DNA of 14,928 nt, from assembly GCA_964504285.1 (NCBI GenBank), contig CAZDDZ010000068.1, positions 1 to 14,928 of the forward strand. The letters run 5' to 3'. Positions 12,139 to 14,928 of this stretch are shown piece by piece. The notes below the pieces were generated by a model. That model did not search any database. It was not told the DNA's origin and saw nothing but the letters and a program-made list of their open reading frames with translations. Within the stretch, counting starts at the first letter, position 1. Each line of letters begins with the position of its first letter. The position numbers and the translations under genes were made by a program. Source of the DNA: Pseudoflavonifractor sp964504285. GTDB lineage: Bacteria > Bacillota > Clostridia > Oscillospirales > Oscillospiraceae.

Positions 12139-14928
12139 TTACAGCACTTTTGTCCCCTGGGGCGCTGGACTTGGCTTTGCTGTTTTTTTATCTTTCTTAA
12201 ATCCGCGAACAATAAACCACACCAACGCCGCTACCAAAAGGGCTGCCACCACATCGATAGCAATTAGAATTTTTTGTGCCATAGACATGGGGGTAACAAA
12301 CTGGGAACCGGGCATCAATCCGTTCATCAGCTTGGAGTTCGCCACGGTATAGAGAATACGGTGCATAGCCTCCCGCCCATAGTGATAGTGGGAAACATCA
12401 TTCTCGTTAAAGGTCCAGCGGGCGCCGTCGGCATTGGTAAGTTTGGCATCAGCGCCGGACTCCAGCATCTGATAGGCATCCATAAAGATTCCCGTATGGG
12501 CTGCATCGGTGATGATGAAGCCGCCAAAGCCCCACTCCTCTCGAAGCACGTTGGTAATCAGGTTATAGTGACCGCCCGTCCATGTGTAGCCAATGCGGTT
12601 AAATGCCGTCATAAGCGCTGTCACCGGGGGATAATCCCGGCTGGTATTTACATAGCCGCCGTTTCCGTCTTCTTCCACAAAGTTTAGGGTAACAGGGTCA
12701 TTCACCACACACATCTCAAAGGGCTTGAGGTAAAGCTCCCGGATGGCCTGCTCATTGGACCAAGTCACAAGGCCAAACTGGCCGGTGCGGTCGCCGCGGT
12801 GATTCTCCTGGTCGTTAAGGGCGAAGTGCTTAATAAAGGTATACATGCCCTTGCTGGCCGCACCCCGGCTGGTAGCCGCACCCACGGTTCCGGAAAGGAA
12901 GCCGTCCTCGGAATAGTACTCGTTGTTTCGGCCGCTGAAGGGCAGACGGTGAATATTCATGGCAGGGGCATACCAGCCTACGCAGCCGCCGATAAGGGCC
13001 TCGTTGCCGATCATCTCACCGTAACGCGCCGCCAGCTCCTGGTTCCAGGTTTGGGCCAGAACGATTGTGCCGCAGTAACTCATGCCCGTGCCGCCCCGAA
13101 AGAGGCCGGTGGCCGCATCGAAATCCAGGGCAAAGGGCTTGCCGATGCTTTTAATCTCGGCGGTACCGTACCCCGAGGTGGTAATGACGGTCTGGTAATC
13201 CTGTGGAGCCAGGTTATCCAGCAAATCATTCCACAGCGGGTCTTCAAAGTCCTTGCCGCGCAGGTCAATTAGCTGTACGCCATTCTTGGCGTTATAGGTG
13301 GGGGTGTCGGTCAGGGTGGCGGGGTCGGCGGGGTTTAGGGAGTCCGTGGCGTCAATCTTAGCCAGTTCTTCCGCGCTAATGGGCTTGGTGTAGGTAAAGG
13401 GGGCGGGATTTCCGTCTGCGTCGGTTCCATTGATTTCATTGCCCCAGGTGCTGATAACCGCGCTTACCTCACCGTCGTGGGCTGGCCAGGTGCCCTGCCA
13501 ATCGCTGCGGGAGAGGTAGGTGTAGTCGCCGTGGGCCGCATCAAACTGGTTGGTAATCGCCGTGCCGGTGTGGGTGTTATTAGCGTAGATGGAGACATCG
13601 GTGTCGCGGTTGGCGGGAACGTAGGAAGCCACCAGCGCGGCATTCCCCTCATCCGTTAGTCCGTCGGCCACGGTCTTTCCCTTGTAGGTAAGGATATTGT
13701 TAATGGCAACGTGGGAATTGGCGGCAGCGGTTATGTAGTACTCACCCGCGTCCAGGATATAGGTCTTGGCGTTTTTGTAGTCATAGCTCTTGAGCTGCTC
13801 CTGATCAAAGGTAACGGTAACCGTCTGTTTTTCACCGGGCTGAAGCAAATTGGTCTTACCATAGGCCACCAGATTGACACTGGCCTTCTCCACGCCGTTT
13901 GCCTTATTGTAAGCCGTGTAGGGTGCCTGTGCATAGACCTGAACCACGTCCTTGCCGGCAACGCTGCCGGTGTTGGTCACATCAACATTAACGGTACAGG
14001 TATTGCCGTCCCAGCTGGTGCGGTAGTTCTCCCAGCTAAACTGAGTGTAGGAGAGACCGTAGCCAAAGGGGTAGAGCACCTGGGAGGCATAATTGTAATC
14101 CCCGGCGTTTCCCTGTCCCAGCACAGCATCCTCATAGCGGGTCTCGTAGTACTTATATCCTACATAGATGCCCTCTAGGTAGCTAATGTAGTTATACTTG
14201 GTCATTTGCCCGTTTTCGTTCACATACTGGTAGTCGCCGTAGTTCTGTGCGGCGGGGGCGCTGGCGGCGTCATAGGCAAAGGTGTCCACCGTGCGGCCCG
14301 AGGGGTTAATCTCGCCACCGAAGATGTCAGCCAGGGCGTAAAGCCCGTACATACCCACGCTTGGGACGTAGACGACGGAATGAATGTTTTCAAACTGCTC
14401 CACCCAGCCCAGCTCCATAGCTGCCGAGCTGTTGACCAGAAGGACTACATCGTCAAAATTATCGTTGAGGTATTTTAGCACACCCAGCTCCACGCTGTCG
14501 GGCTCCAGATAGCTCTTGGTCTTGTCCTCTGCGATATCGGTGTGGTTATACATACTGCGGGGCATGTCGCGGCCCTCACCCACCTTACGTCCCCAGACAA
14601 AAACCGGAACTGTTCCCTTGGCGCTCTCCAGCAGACCGGGTTCCTTTTCCAGCACGTCCACGGGGCACTCGTTAATAGAAAAGTCCTCATCATCGCCATA
14701 GCTCACCGAGCCTACGCCCAGACCGTAACCCTTGCCGTTACCCTCGTTATAAAATTTCCACAGGGTATCGTTAACGGCAAAGCCTCGATCCTCAAAGGCG
14801 GTCTTTATGGTCGTGCCGGGGTCAGCGGGGTAGCCCATGGAAAGCATGAGGTCGTACATGGCATTGCCGATAAGCTTCCCGGAGGAACGACCAAAGAAGC
14901 TAAAGCCGGTGCCTTTGTCGTAGGGCAT
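12139..14928 (-). CDS. Glycoside hydrolase family 3 protein, permuted domain order, C-terminal membrane anchor (5' end outside window)
   Basis: The visible 929 residues form a GH3 enzyme (beta-glucosidase-like; the exact sugar is unknown) with reversed domain order. The alpha/beta sandwich domain comes first (to about 225, with VWGRKVGEGRD at 111-121; Glu118 is a possible acid/base), then the LYPFGYGLSYT junction (285-295). A fibronectin-III-like domain follows (about 298-412), a linker, and last the TIM barrel (about 555-870). The barrel has KHF at 700-702, the segment MTAFNRIGYT, and the nucleophile Asp808 in GFGGFIITDAAHTG, where most GH3 have SDW. A helix at about 887-907 followed by RGFKKDKK should anchor the protein with the catalytic part outside. 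The frame is open to the window edge; a signal sequence, if any, lies beyond it. Confidence 0.93.
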   Translation of the reverse strand: MPYDKGTGFSFFGRSSGKLIGNAMYDLMLSMGYPADPGTTIKTAFEDRGFAVNDTLWKFYNEGNGKGYGLGVGSVSYGDDEDFSINECPVDVLEKEPGLLESAKGTVPVFVWGRKVGEGRDMPRSMYNHTDIAEDKTKSYLEPDSVELGVLKYLNDNFDDVVLLVNSSAAMELGWVEQFENIHSVVYVPSVGMYGLYALADIFGGEINPSGRTVDTFAYDAASAPAAQNYGDYQYVNENGQMTKYNYISYLEGIYVGYKYYETRYEDAVLGQGNAGDYNYASQVLYPFGYGLSYTQFSWENYRTSWDGNTCTVNVDVTNTGSVAGKDVVQVYAQAPYTAYNKANGVEKASVNLVAYGKTNLLQPGEKQTVTVTFDQEQLKSYDYKNAKTYILDAGEYYITAAANSHVAINNILTYKGKTVADGLTDEGNAALVASYVPANRDTDVSIYANNTHTGTAITNQFDAAHGDYTYLSRSDWQGTWPAHDGEVSAVISTWGNEINGTDADGNPAPFTYTKPISAEELAKIDATDSLNPADPATLTDTPTYNAKNGVQLIDLRGKDFEDPLWNDLLDNLAPQDYQTVITTSGYGTAEIKSIGKPFALDFDAATGLFRGGTGMSYCGTIVLAQTWNQELAARYGEMIGNEALIGGCVGWYAPAMNIHRLPFSGRNNEYYSEDGFLSGTVGAATSRGAASKGMYTFIKHFALNDQENHRGDRTGQFGLVTWSNEQAIRELYLKPFEMCVVNDPVTLNFVEEDGNGGYVNTSRDYPPVTALMTAFNRIGYTWTGGHYNLITNVLREEWGFGGFIITDAAHTGIFMDAYQMLESGADAKLTNADGARWTFNENDVSHYHYGREAMHRILYTVANSKLMNGLMPGSQFVTPMSMAQKILIAIDVVAALLVAALVWFIVRGFKKDKKTAKPSPAPQGTKVL

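Noticed and set aside
1..14928. CRISPR array, tRNA, rRNA, transposase or phage genes
   Set aside because: No regularly spaced direct repeats, tRNA-like cloverleaf, rRNA segment or recombinase motif was seen on either strand.

Overview
The window looks like a moderately GC-rich chromosomal segment from a low-GC-lineage Gram-positive, most likely a gut Clostridia of the Oscillospiraceae type. The evidence is an L27 with the N-terminal extension typical of Firmicutes beside its Prp protease, sigma-A type promoters, AGGAGG ribosome binding sites, a clostridial-length pyruvate phosphate dikinase and a domain-permuted GH3 glycosidase. This is inferred from gene content only; no rRNA or tRNA gene is present and species cannot be named.

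Layout. (1) 1-1230, minus strand: rplU-prp-rpmA operon with a consensus promoter, a ~120 nt leader that may be the L21 autoregulatory leader, and an intrinsic terminator. (2) 1259-4974, plus strand: a divergent promoter drives a DUF1836 protein and a DegV fatty-acid-binding protein, followed by prmA and a calcineurin-like phosphoesterase with a C-terminal SH3-like segment. Strong intrinsic hairpins sit almost against the ribosome binding sites of the last two genes. (3) 4960-6986, plus strand: a repeat element, then a TetR-family regulator and two small integral membrane proteins of unknown function. The same TGAAC-N3-GTTCA palindrome lies at the regulator's promoter and in front of the membrane pair, suggesting one self-regulated unit. 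(4) 7032-9769, minus strand: ppdK with its own promoter and terminator. (5) 9849-12083, minus strand: a probable operon trmO - nitroreductase - cobO, the last two overlapping by ATGA. Its promoter lies upstream of a second copy of the repeat, so that copy would be part of the 5' untranslated leader. (6) 12088-14928, minus strand: a large GH3 protein, incomplete at the window edge, with reversed domain order and a C-terminal membrane anchor, ended by a 22-bp perfect hairpin.

Most unusual items: the two-copy, 166-185 bp inverted-repeat-ended element (4960-5125 and 11867-12051), whose internal hairpin shows compensatory changes between copies; the TetR/operator/membrane-protein module; the translational coupling of a flavin nitroreductase to the corrinoid adenosyltransferase; the phosphoesterase-SH3 fusion; and the permuted, membrane-anchored GH3. 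No CRISPR array, transposase, tRNA or rRNA was seen.
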